A stretch of DNA of 64,000 bases from Cyanoderma ruficeps. Its lineage: Eukaryota; Chordata; Aves; Passeriformes; Timaliidae. The first letter of the stretch is position 1. Every line of letters starts with the position of its first letter. Positions 24,222 to 37,324 of this stretch are shown one piece after another. The translations under genes and the position numbers were made by a program. Below the pieces are notes generated by a model. That model did no database searches, was not told where the DNA came from, and was given only the letters and a program-made list of their open reading frames with translations. Where the stretch lies: contig VZDJ01000623.1 of NCBI GenBank assembly GCA_008694505.1, positions 1,608,442 through 1,672,441 on the forward strand, read 5' to 3'.

Positions 24222-26927
24222 GTTTCATATATAGTCATAAATAAATAAATGTATCATATATATTTATTCACATATATTTATGTGTGAATAAAATTATAGT
24301 TTGTGCAATTATCCAAGATGTCCTGATGCAATAAATACAGAAATTTTGCTGTCTATAAGGAGCCAGATAAGCCTAGAGAAAAGGCTCTTTGCAATCACTT
24401 AATTGCACATTTACCTGGCTTCCCATTCATTGCTTTCTGGAGTTTAGGTACATGGCAAAATAGAAAGGAAGAGATGTTTTCTCAGTGGCCTTAAACATAA
24501 GCAGCCCAGCTTGTTACGTGCCAAAATTGGGAGTTTCAATTCTCCTAGACTTAGACAATCTCTTATACACATTTTCCATTTCCTAAGGCACTTTTCTGAC
24601 CACAAGGCCTTAAATTTGGGATACAGCTGGCAAATAAACAAGAATCATGAAGTCAGCACGTGGTGTGGAGTCTGATTTTTTAACATGGTTGTTAAGAAAT
24701 ATCTTCTGGGAGAGAGGGAACTGAATTGTACCCCTTGATAATGAAATTATTTCTGTATTATAAGAAAGAACCTTCTCATGTGGAAGACTTTCACACCTTC
24801 ATGTAAGACTGAAGTTAAAATGTTCTTGTACCTATGTGGTTTAGGTTTCCTTATGTAGAGAACAACCATTAAGCAGATGTAAGTATATGCATTTCCCTCC
24901 TGTTTTAGGAAACAAACTGGGAACTTCTTAGGTAGGTCTCACTCAGAATTCCTTATCAGAAGTCATCCAAATCCTGAGACAACTTTCCTTCTGTCTTACA
25001 CAATGATTCATAGTCATACATTTGCTGAGTCTGAGTGATATTCTCCATTTTCATGCCCTGAAAAAGAAACATTGAAAGAAAACGAGAAAAAAAAAATCAG
25101 TGTGGCGAGATCATGAACAATCTCTGTGGTACATAATCTGAAAGTCGTGTGACCATCATTATCATTAGCAAATCTGTATTAAATGCATAAGTCATGCTCC
25201 CTTCTCTGTCAATTTAGTGCTATTAGAAATCAGTCATGCAAATACCATTCAGATGATTTGATTTAGCAAATCTGATCTGCTCTGTTCTAGACGTAAGTTG
25301 AAGAGTGATTTAAAAATCATAAGGACTGTAGTCCCCATTTCTAACTGAATGCATTTCATTTCACAGATGTAGTCGAACACTTTGGGATGTTGAATTCTTC
25401 CTAAACTTACTCCAGTTATTAAAGACACAGCAATATTCCAGAGCAATTTTCCAAAGTTCTACAGCCAAACTGTTGTTTACTGTGGTTGTTACACAACAAG
25501 AAAACACACAGAATATTATCTCAATTTAAGGAACTCAGATTTATCTCACCTAGCTTTATCCATGTGAAACTTAGACATCTGCCCTGGTTATCTGGGGTCT
25601 CTCAACAACCAAAGGAGACAGACACATCACAAGAGCATGATTCATCCTTCCTATCTTAAACACCTATCTCACTCTGGAAGCTGATGCAATTTTTCCTAAC
25701 AGTTAAAAATTGATGTCTTATTTCCAATCTGAATCTGTCTAGTTTCAGCTCCCAGCTACTGGATCCTGACATGCTAGATTAGTGAGTTATTTACTGTAAA
25801 AAATATCTTCTCTCTGTGCATGAAGAGTGCAAATAATCTACTCTTCAAAGAACTGAATAGATGGAGATCCCTGGTTTCCCACTATATGACATTGTGGTTG
25901 CTCTTCAAATAAGTCTTGAGAGATAATATTTCTTATCACCCCAACTGACACAGCTGGAAAAAAATGGACAGGTTTCTAGGCACATAAGCTCTTCTTTAGG
26001 TCTTACTGAGTTCAAAGCTTCTCTATGAAAAGCAAATTTATTTTCAGTTTTGAAAAACCATTTAACTTGACAAATTAAAGCTTTGCAAGAGAAGAAGCAC
26101 TTCTTACACATAATTGGCACTCTAAGGTTTTAATTCTATGAAAAACACCACAATAGTTAGACAATTTGTCTTCTATTACCAGGAGTCTCTTTCCAGTGTG
26201 TACTCAGCAAATTCCGTACATAAATGTGATGATTTAAGATCACACTCCTGAAGCTGGCGGGAATCAATGGGATTGTTTCCACTAAATGACTTTCATTTAG
26301 GCCTTTTGGTTCAATTCTCTATACTCACACAGGGTGAAAACTTCTATGGGCATTGAGCAGCAGTCATTAGGAAGCTGTGGTGTTCTTGTAGGAAGAGAGT
26401 TCACATAAATGGTGAGAGGAAGCACACTGTTAATTTGCATTTTACTTTAAAACTCAAAGTGTATTCTAGCAACCCGTGACCCTATTATCAAAGGCTAGAA
26501 GAAGATAATGAGATTCTAAATAAGGCTCTGAATAAATGGAGGTTTTCTCTCAATTATGAATGGATACATGCTTACTATGATAGAGGTGTTCTCGTGTCAC
26601 TTTTCTGAGGTCTTTGTCAAAACTTTCCCTTTGTCAGATGAAGGTCAAGGGGACATTTTTATTTTCACAATTACAAGCTCACTGTGAAAAAAAAGGTCCC
26701 TAATAAAAAATCCAATCCCCAAGCAAAGATATTACAGCAACTAGAGGGGACAGCTTTAGAACATTTGGCATTTTCACCCTCTTGGAAATATGGAATCATT
26801 ACTCCATCCTTAGTTTCCTAACAGATCTTACTTAAATAAATAGATAAATTAATACAGATATCCCAGGATACAAGAAAGTAATGGGGAAAAGAAGAAAATA
26901 AGGCTGCAGCAGGGAAAAAAATCAAAC
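24222..26927. other. AT-rich unannotated stretch
   Basis: Nothing was recognised. Sequence resembling a tRNA B box ('ggttcaattc', near 26308) lacks an A box and a cloverleaf and is not called. Confidence 0.5.
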
Positions 26928-26948
26928 CAAACAAACAAACAAACAAAA
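26928..26948. repeat. (AAAC)n microsatellite
   Basis: About five AAAC units in a wider A/C-rich segment at 26915-26965. It may be the remains of an A-rich retroposon tail, but no adjoining element is visible. Confidence 0.85.
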
Positions 26949-28990
26949 AGCAAAACCAAAAAATCCCAAGGGCTTTTTGTGTTTAACTGCGGATACAAAA
27001 TTTACCTAATTTTCTGAAAAAAAAAGTATTCTCACTGGTTTTCCTTTTTTCTTTTATTCCCTAGATTTCACAGCTTAATTTTAAAACAAAAAATACCTAC
27101 TTCAGTAAAGCACACAGGGGAACAGCATTTCAGTGGTAGCAAACTTTCTGATACGAGATTTGAGAGTTATTCCAAAAGCCTTCCCCAAGACCATTTGCAT
27201 CTGATACATCCATTATGTGTCAGATATAATGATGGACAAAAGCAATGTGTTATTGTTAATTTAATTACAGTAATCAATACTCTAAGATACATTTTTGACA
27301 GGAAAAATGTTGCAAATGATTCAGTCTATCAGTTTAGTTACGCTGGACAATACACAATATCTGAAGCTTCACAAAATGTCAATTATACCATCAATAATAC
27401 TTCTGCCCAAACATCCAGTAACAAAAATAAATTGGATATACAGCAGGAATAGAATTCTGTCCCTATAATACCCAAAATCTCCCTTTGTGGTGGCATAAAT
27501 GATATTATTGGCACTGCTTCGTTATTTCTTGAATCTACACTGGGTTTTCCCTGGGGCACAGCAACTGAGACATGCTTGATTCTCTTTATGTGTCCTGTAA
27601 CTTGTCAACACGCTGATGCAATTAGGACTTTTCCTTCCTGGTGGTCCTTGTGTGTGTGCCCTGAGTGATTGGTTTTATTTAAAGATGGACCAGATTTAAC
27701 ATTCTTCCTGGAGACGAGTGCCACAAACTGCAGGTCACTTCAAATCAGAGCCCAGTCACAATTAGTTTGGTATATTTAGGGGTCTTTTTTGAACCAGCTC
27801 TCAAGTGAAATTTCTGTGTTGTTTCGCTGCTGAAAATGGAAATTGGCTGGTGGATTAAAATAGAAATTCATAAGCTTCTTACGAAGTATCCCTGCTATGA
27901 ATAAGGGTTGTGCTGAAAAATCAAACTATTCCTATTATACACAGTAGACATCTTTCCACCTGAATGCTCTTATCTTTTTTTGATCATTTAAGACAAACAA
28001 GAAAGATTCTCTGGATTTAGAAACAAGACTAACCCCTTCAAATCCACCAATTTGAAGAGTGAAAGAACAAGTAATTCATTTTCTATCCATTTTTTACTTA
28101 AAACTGTAGCATTTATATCTCTAGTGAAATATGCAGGTTTGTTTCATTGGCAGTTACAAAGCCCTTTTGTGCTGTTATCTTATTCTTTATATTCATGTAT
28201 CTTTCTTTTAGAAAGCTAACAAATGACAGATTTTTAAACTGTCTCAAATCCTTTAGAACTACACTTTCAAGAACTTCAGTCACGCTAAGCTGTAAAAATT
28301 GGGAACTGTGATAGGAAGTGTACTATTGCAACATGAACTTCTGATTTTCAATAAATGTCCTTGTTCTCAGATAAAAATTTACTTTGGCTGAATATAGTTT
28401 ATTGTAGTCAGAAATCTATATCAGTAGTTTCACAAAAATTAGGTAGGACTGCTTATTCAGAATTTTCATTTTGAGACATGAAAACACAATCAAAACCAAA
28501 CCTAGGCTTCAGTTATCCACATTAATCATTGAAATTTCAACTCAGATTTTTATATAGTCATTATTAAACATGCAGTCTATTTCTTACTTCTACAGCTGAA
28601 GATCAACAACTTGTGAGCCCTTTCCTGTGATATTTGAATCCTTTCTGCCATAAATTCAGTAGGAATTTTCCTTCTGACAACATTAAGCTTCGAGGGAACA
28701 AATAACACAGTGTTTCAGTTTGCAACAGTCTGTGATCACCATTACTCACTCAAAGACAATCCCCCAGGTTATGCGATGTCTGAGGAAAATGTTTAGAAAT
28801 CCCCAGAGTGTCATATTTTTATAATGGATATTCATGCAATTATTCATGTTCTGTCAGATGTGTTCTCACTCACGGTGTTTTTGCCACTTGTAGTAATTTC
28901 TGTCTGCGGCACCTGACGTGACTGACTGAGCCAAGACCCTGATTGTCCCAGGAGAGGCAGTTGCCAATTGAACAAAATATGTCTGGCCAG
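26949..28990. other. Unannotated stretch
   Basis: No gene or clear transposon was seen. The plus frame 27195-27452 (85 codons) is rich in N, I and T, as expected of AT-rich noise. Confidence 0.5.
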
Positions 28991-28994
28991 CACA

Positions 28995-29050
28995 GAAGAT
29001 GGACACAGAGAGGTGAAGGGATTCACCTGAGGGCACGGGGTGTGGGACCA
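28995..29050 (-). mobile_element. Possible MIR/L2-type remnant
   Basis: 'agatggacacagagaggtga' followed by 'agggattcacctgagggcac' resembles the reverse complement of the 'acagagaggttaagtgact' section of MIR or L2 tails. It is a single short segment of high divergence and may be coincidence. Confidence 0.35.
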
Positions 29051-29319
29051 TGTGAGGCACAGAGATGGGCAGGGAACCCTGGTACCCCTTTTGGGGTGTC
29101 AGGGCTGGTGTTGTGCTCTATTCACACCACCTGCCTTGCTCAAAGGGAGTAGAAGGGAGAAAAATCACCTCTTAAAAGTTGGTTGGCTTTACTATGCAGA
29201 TTTGAGAACACCAATAAGGGGATGTCCTCAAGATAATGGACATAGATGAAGGGAAAGAAGATAAAAAGGAAAAAGGGCAGTGCCCAGTGCAAAAACTCTC
29301 ACCACATCAAATGCAGCAA

Positions 29320-29396
29320 GAATCAGAGAATCATTGAGGTTGTAAAATGCCTCTAAGGTCATCAAGTCCAAATATTAACCTGGCAGTGCCAGAAGT
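29320..29396 (-). mobile_element. CR1 LINE 3' terminal fragment
   Basis: 'aatcagagaatcattgaggt' followed by 'aatgcctctaaggtcatcaa', 'gtccaaatattaacctggca' and 'gtgcc' is an inverted CR1 3' terminus. Only about 75 bases are recognisable, making this one of the shortest copies here. Confidence 0.85.
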
Positions 29397-31125
29397 AAAG
29401 TTCAGGCAAAACTGACACAGAAATACTTAAAACATCCCAATAAATCTCATCACCAAACCCAATAAAATGGTGAACCAATGTCATCTCATCATAAGAAAAA
29501 AACACATCTGAAAAGCAAATTATCATTATTTTCCAGTGGGACACTGATACAATATTCTGCAATATTAATTTCTAACAAATTAGATTTTTTTTTAAATCTA
29601 CATGTGTAAGAATTTTTATTATTATTATGTTTCTGTACTGAATTATTTACTGATTGTAGAACTTCTGTTTTTTCATTTGGAAAATATCTTCTTTAAATAT
29701 TTAGAAAAAAATATCTATAAACAGCATGCAGTTTTAATTACAATTTATACGCTTGCATTTTAATTGCCTTTTAAACTAATTTAGCTTGTTCTTAGAGTTA
29801 ATCAAACTCATTGGGGGGAAAATGTTCCTTAATTCAGTTGTGAAAATGGAGCAGATGCAGAGATGTATTTGCGATTGTGTCTATCAGTCTGAACTTATAG
29901 GAATCCTTTTAATCTTAAACTCTTTAACAGGCCTTAAAACTAAGTGTTTCCCATGCGATCAAGGTGCCCTGTGCATTTGCTGCTTTCAACATCAAAATTA
30001 TACGTGCACAGCACATTATTTTTTAATTAGTTTGTTCCTTCTAAAATTCATTGAAGCTGGATATGGCAGCATGCTCCACTGAGTGTATTGCCAGAACTTT
30101 GGGTCTTGGGGACTATCCACTGTAATTTCCCAAACATTGAAGTAATTCAAATTCAAAATCAGGGCTTGATCTGAACAATTGTGACTTTTGCAATGAGCTT
30201 CTGGCAGGCTAGGCAGCATTTTGGCAGTGAGAAGAAGGAATGCACGTTCTCAAGAGAGGAAAATATTAGAAATTCATATCAGTTGAATTAGAGGTCACTG
30301 TGGCACTGTAATTTAATCCTTGACATAACTTTGAATTGGCCAAACTGATGTTTACAGTAGTTGTGTTGTTGGAGAACTCATCATGGGCTGGCTGCAATTC
30401 CTATGAAGTCCGGTCTGTTAGTCCATGCTGAACTTGATATTAAATCAGTTTTAATTTAAAGCTGGTTTAGGTGTCTTTACTCCAGGCATAATTACAGTTG
30501 TCCACCCTGAAAATTAAATTGTTTGCTTAGAAAATAATATAGGAAAAGAATAAATTCCCAAATATCAATTCGTGAAGGAAAGTTCCTTCCAGCCAAATAT
30601 CCATACCAAGTTCCAGCTTTGATTCCTATCTTGCTGTGGTAGTAGGATGTGCATAGTGTCAACTGCCAAAAAAAAAAGAAACTCACAGCCCATTTTTCCT
30701 GAAGTGACCTGTTCTTATTCCTTTCCTGAAAGAATTTTATCTGCTAATCAAACTAAACGATATCCTCACTCTCCAGACTGTCCACAAAAATGGTCCAGTC
30801 AAGATTTCTGGTGACAGTGATGGTACCTGATACATATTAAACAATAAAGCCATTACAGGCAATTGATATTGTGGTAGACACAGAACATTAAAACCATAAA
30901 ATAAATCCAAGGCCTCAAAAGGACCATTAAAATGATCAGAAGTGACTACCCAACAATGCTTTTAGCCCAGATATTGAATGGTGTTTAATCAACATAAGCA
31001 AACAAAGGAGGATTTATTGGGAAGGTTGAGGGAGAACAATAGCCAGCATTTCAGTCACTTCAGAACAGAGTCCAAGACACCTAGAAATTCAGAAGGTAAA
31101 AAAAAAACTAAAAAAAACAAACCTT
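29397..31125. other. AT-rich unannotated stretch
   Basis: No gene or transposon was seen. T-runs and A-runs occur near 29587 and 31100. Frames at 29362-29562 and 29786-30082 have no recognisable features. Confidence 0.5.
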
Positions 31126-31139
31126 TCATCCTGGCTGTA

Positions 31140-31500
31140 CCCAGCATCCGCGGGTCAGTGGTTCTGCGGTCACTGACATAACCTTACAAGTTTTATAAAG
31201 AAAGCCTCAGTTAGCCTATGGTTCTGTTATTGCGGCAGAAACAAGCTCACTGCTGGTTTGTTAACTTGTTTTGATTCTGCTCTACTCTTGTTTCATTGAC
31301 GTACACCAGGCTGACATCCAGAGACACTCTTCTTGGGCAGTCATGTGTGTCGGGCCCGGTACGCTCGCTGTCAGCTTGATAGAACCACTAAATGACTGTG
31401 CACTGATCCAGAAGCAACCGTTCCTCACACTGTGCAACTTGTTGGAGCTTTTATGCATACTATATAGTGTGTGACAGCTACTTTTGTGCATGTGTAGCTG
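31140..31500. other. CpG-bearing unique block, candidate conserved noncoding element
   Basis: I count about 10 CpG dinucleotides in 31145-31430, in a neighbourhood where they are scarce. They include CCGCGG near 31147 and the palindrome CGGGCCCG at 31351-31358. No CR1, LTR or SINE pattern is visible. Overlapping frames on both strands (31271-31491) show no known domain. At its right end is the inverted repeat CAGCTAC/GTAGCTG (31475-31481 and 31494-31500). The block could be an enhancer-like element or a small exon with a regulatory role. That is inference from composition only. Confidence 0.4.
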
Positions 31501-32532
31501 CTCATTATATACACATTTAAATTCCTTTGCAGTAGTGTCTGCATGTATTTCACTTACAGATAAACTTTATGTTTTCCTCCTTTTGTCACGAGTCTTTATT
31601 TCTCATGCTCTCTGGATTTGAAAGGATTTTATTTTTTTTTTTTTACGAGCTTTTTCTTTACTGACCATCCGTGTTTGTGAGAGCTATTTCATTAACTGGT
31701 GCAGCACACAAACCTTGTGGAATTAATCCATTCTTTCACACCCAAAAGCAAATTGAAGCCACCTCAACAATTCCATAAAACCAAGCTTGTACTTTTTAGA
31801 TTACTGAGCACAGAGATGTGTGCATGCCCTGTTGGAGGAGCTGTACATTTCCACAGGAAATGTTCTTTTTTACCTAGTTGTTGGCTCATTAGTCGTTCTT
31901 CCCCAGTGCTGCATCTCAAATCCATCGGGAGAACCTCTGTCAGATGCAGCTCTCTCTGAGGCAGCTAAACACAACTGGGAGATTGATATGGGATCTGTGG
32001 GATCCACTTAACCTAAAAGGAAGCAGGGACCACATATTCCCTTGCCTGAATAAAAAACTGTCATGTGTCACGGATCACCTCAGTCACACTATGCCATGAA
32101 TAATGAATCACAGTTCCAAATCCTGACCTGTTATAAAGCTTTCTCTAGGTGTTCAGCTGCATTGTGAGGATTCCCCAAATGGATTAGCACCCTTGGTTTC
32201 CTGGTGGCTCCTAGACTGTAAACCTAAGGCTGTGTGTGGCACTGTGAAGGTCAATAACCCAGTGTCAGAACAAGAATTTCCATTGGGTTGTGTCTGTTTA
32301 GCAACTTTGGTCTCCAAGAAGTACTGATAAAACCTTCTCATAGATCTTCATCAAAAACATGGGTGTTACTGTATTGTCAGACATATCCTTCTTGGAGTTT
32401 AGCATCACATTTAATTATCTAGAATTCTTCTACAGTCAATTAATCTATTAATATAATCTCATTTTGGGGCTCTTCTGTGCAGGGCCAGGAGCTGGACCTC
32501 CTTGACCCTTGTGGATCTCTTCCAGCTCACAA
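31501..32532. other. Unannotated stretch
   Basis: No gene was supported. There is a T-run at about 31631-31644 and nothing else of note. Confidence 0.5.
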
Positions 32533-32565
32533 TTCTGATTTAAAGCAACTTCTGATTTAAGCAAC
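32533..32565. repeat. Tandem duplication, 17/16-bp unit
   Basis: 'ttctgatttaaagcaac' is followed immediately by 'ttctgatttaagcaac', which differs by one missing A. It is a small recent-looking slippage or end-joining duplication. Confidence 0.95.
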
Positions 32566-32650
32566 TTCTTGGGTACAGGAAGATTTTTTTTTTTTTTGTA
32601 CCTATGGAGGGATTTCCTCATGTCAATTTATATTTCATAATAAACTCAAC

Positions 32651-32700
32651 TCAGAATTGTAGATTAAATACTCCCTCAGAATTGTAGATTAAATACTCCC
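32651..32700. repeat. Exact tandem duplication, 25-bp unit x2
   Basis: Two identical 25-base copies abut at 32675/32676, each starting TCAGAATTGTAG and ending ACTCCC. Perfect identity argues that the duplication is recent relative to the surrounding repeats. Confidence 0.97.
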
Positions 32701-34412
32701 TGATCACATTTTAACCAAGTTCTCAAGACTTCTCTATCAGTTCCAAGATTTGTAGCTCCACCAGCTCATCTAAGATCAGCACAATAAAGTCATTTCCTCA
32801 GGTCTCTAAACAGTGTTAATGATCTGGAATATAGTAGTCCAAGGTGCCTTCATTTTGTCATCATTGCAGACTTCTTTTGAATCTTCTGAGATTCCACGCT
32901 GCTGCCATCCACATTTACCCTTGGAAGAAAAGACTGTCTTAACCTTGCTAATACACAAGTCCCAGAGCACGAGCTGTCATGACTATGCAAGCAGTGAAAT
33001 AACCACAGGGTCTCTGTAGAGTTTTAGATTATTCCTTATTTGCACATAGGTTAACTGTGATATGAAAGAAGAGAGGAAAAAATTATGCTGTACTGATTCC
33101 TAAAAAAGAGCTGGTAAGAGTCAGCACATAATGTCATTCTTTATTAAAAAGCAAGTAATATAATTTTCTTCTCTCATCCTTTAGTGACTTCAGTGACGTT
33201 TTCATTTTTGCTTCTTTTCAACTTTTTGCTGGTCACACAAGTTATGAGCCAAGTCAGCAGCTCATGAAGTGCAATGGTTAGACAATGGCAAAGGCCAAAC
33301 TTAAGGGGAGGGTTTAATCTCATCTGGCTTCAGACACTCTTATCACCCTGAGCTATACATTTATTCTCATTTCTAACGAGTGAGGACAAACTGCTGGTTT
33401 TCAGAAGTTTATTTTAATCCTAAAACATGTTTTCTAACAATCCATATATAATCCAACATAACATGTTCCAAAAATTCAGATTTGTGTGTGAATATTAAAT
33501 AAAGTCTAGGCTTCTAGTTCAGTTGTAGGTATAAGGCATCTAAATTAGGGAAGATTAATTCACCTTAAATAAGTTAGAAGCAAAACAGGAACAGCATAAA
33601 TCAAGTCTTGTAAATCATTCAGAGAATAAACAGAAGGCTTTGCTACATATCATCTGTGTGAATGGAGATAACCTTATGTCATTTGAACAGAAAATACCTG
33701 AACTAGCATTTTCAACAAGCTCATATTGCATAATGTATCCCGAGTCACATAGGAAATGTCAATATGTTTTCTCTCTCCATTAACTTTAGAAGGCAATTAG
33801 AGGACTAGTTTACACTAGACAGATCACTTTTTGAAAGCTAGAAGTAAAAGAGATTAATTCTACCCTATCTGTTTGCTCTGTGGATTTATTTTTTCCCCAA
33901 ATCAGGCTTGTGCTGTCAGGCAGTGTGTAGTCTGGCTAGATCTATATCGCTGACTGACACTTTTAAGAGCGTGTGGACAACACAGTGCTCAAAAGCCCCA
34001 GGTTCCCCTGCATGTGCAAGTGACTGGATCATTAGAACAGCCCTAATTCTGCACATTGTCTTTGTCCTGACAGCTCAGCACAGAGCTGGGATCAAAGCCA
34101 CTTCAGAATTGTCTGAGAGAGCCATCTGGAGACACCAGAACAGGGACTTGTGCTCAGCAATAGCATTTCTCAGCTCTGCCTTTCCTTACAGTGAGCTGTG
34201 GATACTGCATTTTCACTTTTGCAAGTAAAATTTTAGATTGATTCCACAGTGGGATAGAAAACATTTTTCATTTGAGGCGTTTCAATCAGCAAAAGGGAAA
34301 TATCTAAACACAAAATACATCTTCTGCCTTTAATCTGTTCTGGATAATCCATCTGCATTGCCACCATTTGATGTGTGATAGCACAGCACCCTGAGCACTG
34401 TGTTGTACCTCA
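32701..34412. other. Unannotated stretch
   Basis: No gene or transposon was recognised. The plus frame 33908-34228 (106 codons) is the longest here. It contains Cys, Ser and Leu-rich sequence without a known domain, and I do not call it coding. Confidence 0.45.
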
Positions 34413-34508
34413 AATCCTGGGGTCAGATTTGGGTCCCTCATGACAAAGGAGACATTGAGGAGTTGGAGCCTCTGCAGAGAAGGGCAACAAAGCTGGGGAA
34501 GTTCCTGA
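34413..34508 (+). mobile_element. CR1 LINE fragment (end of the ORF2 region)
   Basis: 'gtccctcatgacaaaggaga', 'cattgaggagttggagcctc' and 'tgcagagaagggcaacaaag' match the stretch of CR1 near the end of its reverse-transcriptase reading frame. Only about 95 bases remain and the 3' UTR is absent, so the copy was broken after insertion or the rest has diverged beyond recognition. It is not functional. Confidence 0.85.
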
Positions 34509-36510
34509 AACTGCTGTTGATTTTGTCTCTTTCTTGTATGGATAACAGATAATCTTGGTTAGAAAGAATCTTCCAGTAGATCAGTGATGGAAGACTCATA
34601 TCTCCATATTCCAAATCAAGTGGTTCTGATAAGTCATAGGGAGGAGGACCACACGCTCGTGTTTTAGCCACGGTGGATGTCAATATTTGTCAGAACATAT
34701 TCCAAAGCCCATATAGAGGATTTGCATATGGAATACTGCTAGGATATTTTGTGTTATGATGGAGATTAGCCACAGTACGTCAATTACAATCCCAAATTAA
34801 CCCACTTATCAGGAAAAAAAAAATTAATTCATTAAGGGAGACTGTGTAAGGGAAAGAGAATAAAAAGGTTGTTTAATAGCAAAGAATGGAATAAACTCGC
34901 TTCCTCCTAACACAAACTTAGTTTTATTTTGCTACAGACTGCTCATTTTAAGAAGTTGGTTCCAATTTTCCCATGCTGAATCAGACCTCTTGTGATTTCT
35001 ACTGAATACAGACAAAAGCAATTTTTTACAGTTTATCATCACAATATTGATTCTGTCATATTTTCTCTGATACAAGATTGATGTGGATGTTGGAAACTGC
35101 TAAAGGGAATTCAAGATTATGTTATATTCCAGGGAGTGGTTTATAATATGTACTGAAAATAACATTTTGTGTTGTAGTGAATTTAAAAACTTACTTTGTC
35201 TTTTAAAGTGGGAAGTGATCCATATATATGTGTATTTAGACAGAAACAGCTCCTTTGACTAATTTAAAGGATGATAAATTAAATAACATTAAAGCACAGA
35301 CAATTCAGGGAAAGAATACAAAAATGAAACTAGATTTAAAAATTTGAAAAAATAGCATGAAAATGATGAGCAGATGAAGATATTATAGTAGTTCATATAC
35401 TCGCTATTACTAAATGCAGATGAGTATCAAAAATTCTATAGAAATATTAACTCTCATGGTGTTCCAATTTTTAGTTGGTTTCCAAAGCATGGTTTTCCAA
35501 ATTTTAGGTATGTAAAATTACTTAAAAGACTTAAATGTTGCTTTCAAGCATTATTAATTTCTTTCAACTGTGTCTGCAACAGTTGTGGTTATAAATGTCA
35601 TCACTTTGATAAATTCTTACAAGGCACACACAGTTCTAATACTGTCTATTGAATTAGCACATTGCATGGGAATTGAATTAGTACATTTATCATTAAGATA
35701 CAACTATTTTAATATTTATACTCTATAAAAATAAGGCTATCCTGTATCATCTTCAACTTCCTACAATTCATCAGAGTTGTGCCAAAATTATTCTAAAAAG
35801 AAAGTTTGTAAAAGAAAACTAACAAAAAATAAGCCAAAGTTAATATTGCAAAAAGCATAGGTAATAAACTCTTCACAAGTCTAGATTTTTTTTGTAAGGT
35901 AACAGCTAGTGGACATCTTAGATGTATGAAAATATTTATTTCCATGGAAATACAAGTCAAATAAAATTCTTTATTTGGTGCAATTGGGAAAGAAAATTTC
36001 TGCCAATGTTTAGAAACTTCCTCACTAACTCCACAGCTCCACAGCTATAGAAGTCTTCTATCAATGAAAGTAACTTCCCAGCCTGTGGGTTTTGTCCTTC
36101 CCCAGACTTTTTTGCTTGATTTGTCGGTAATGGTGCAAGTGATCCTTTTTTACTTACAGGCATTCTTATCCTAAAAGTACATGCTGCAAGCACTTTGCAT
36201 CCATACACATCCTGTGTGCTTTTCAGTGTTTAGCTAATGCCCCAGGAGTGCAATCATATTTATGGTTGGAAGAGAAAGATAACCAGGGATGAATGAGCTG
36301 CCCACAGGAACAACCTTAACTGATTACACTCCAAAATTGGGCATTTCAGTTCCATTTAAAATCAGATGAGAAGCAGGCAGGCGTTAGTGTGCTAAACGAA
36401 GAAAGGAAGCAATGTTCTCAGGACGTTGGGGCATGAAGCTCAAGATAAGAATTTTCCATTCCCAATTCTTCTGCTGGCCAGTCTTATCTGAGTCTGATTT
36501 GGAAAAACAG
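34509..36510. other. Very AT-rich unannotated stretch
   Basis: Among the most AT-rich parts of the window (34780-35960). No gene or recognised repeat was seen. Confidence 0.5.
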
Positions 36511-36512
36511 AA

Positions 36513-36765
36513 CCATAAAATGTCCTGAATTGGAAGGGATTTACAAGGATAATTGATCCAGCTCTTGGGCCTGTGCAGCACACCCCAGGAGTCACACCCT
36601 GTACCTGAGAGTGTTGTCCAAATGCTTCTGGAACTCTGTCAGGGTTGGTGCTGTGACCACTGTCCTGGGAAGCCTTTTCCAGTGCCCAACCACCCTGTGG
36701 GTGAAAAACCTTTACTAACATCTAAACTAACTCTGTTCTGAGAGAGCTTCATGTCATTACAGTTC
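36513..36765 (-). mobile_element. CR1 LINE 3' region
   Basis: An inverted CR1 tail of a subfamily unlike the others: 'atgtcctgaattggaaggga', 'cctgtgcagcacaccccagg', 'agtgttgtccaaatgcttct', 'aactctgtcagggttggtgc', 'ccagtgcccaaccaccctgt' and 'gtgggtgaaaaacctttact' follow in order. It is well preserved over its length. Frames on both strands (36440-36741) come from the repeat. I recall this wording as common in passerine genomes, which is only a weak hint at the host group. Confidence 0.94.
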
Positions 36766-37320
36766 TACTCCACTCATGCAAATGAGAATCTCTATCTTAA
36801 AACTCCTGTAAATTTATTTAATTAAATAAAAAATCTAAAGCCATATATGAGATAGATCCATAATTAGCATATATGTTATTTTAAACTTCGAATGTGGTGG
36901 GATCTTAAATAGGAATTTCTTGGTTTTAAACAGAAATGCACGGCACATTAAAGGCCTCAAATCTTCTTTGAGAAAGTTTATCAGAATTGTATCAATGCAA
37001 TGAATGATGAACACAAAACATTGTGCAAAAGGTTCTAGTCATCATCTGGCTCCAAGATCAAATTTCTCTCGCTAAAAAAGTAATGAATGAGAACAGTTTC
37101 TTGTCCACACACCCTCTCAGAAAACTGAGGGCATGCAGTGCCTTTAAACTGTACAATGCTGGTGGAGTGACAGATCTTGAAAGCCCATCTGCCCCAGTAT
37201 TTCAGCTCCTGACACTTTTGTTTTGTGGGAGTCTATTCATAAATTTTTATTTGCTGACGCTTTTCATCATAAATGTTTAAAAGTAAAAGTGCATAATCAT
37301 TTTCCCTTAAAAAATAGCCC
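36766..37320. other. Unannotated AT-rich stretch
   Basis: No gene or recognised repeat was seen. The plus frame 37023-37280 is not supported as coding. Confidence 0.5.
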
Positions 37321-37324
37321 GACA

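Noticed and set aside
24193..24300. Regularly spaced direct repeats considered as a CRISPR-like array
   Set aside because: The units are contiguous TAAA microsatellite repeats with no unique spacers, in a eukaryotic genome.
26290..26330. tRNA B-box-like sequence
   Set aside because: It has no matching A box, acceptor stem or anticodon arm in the preceding 80 bases.
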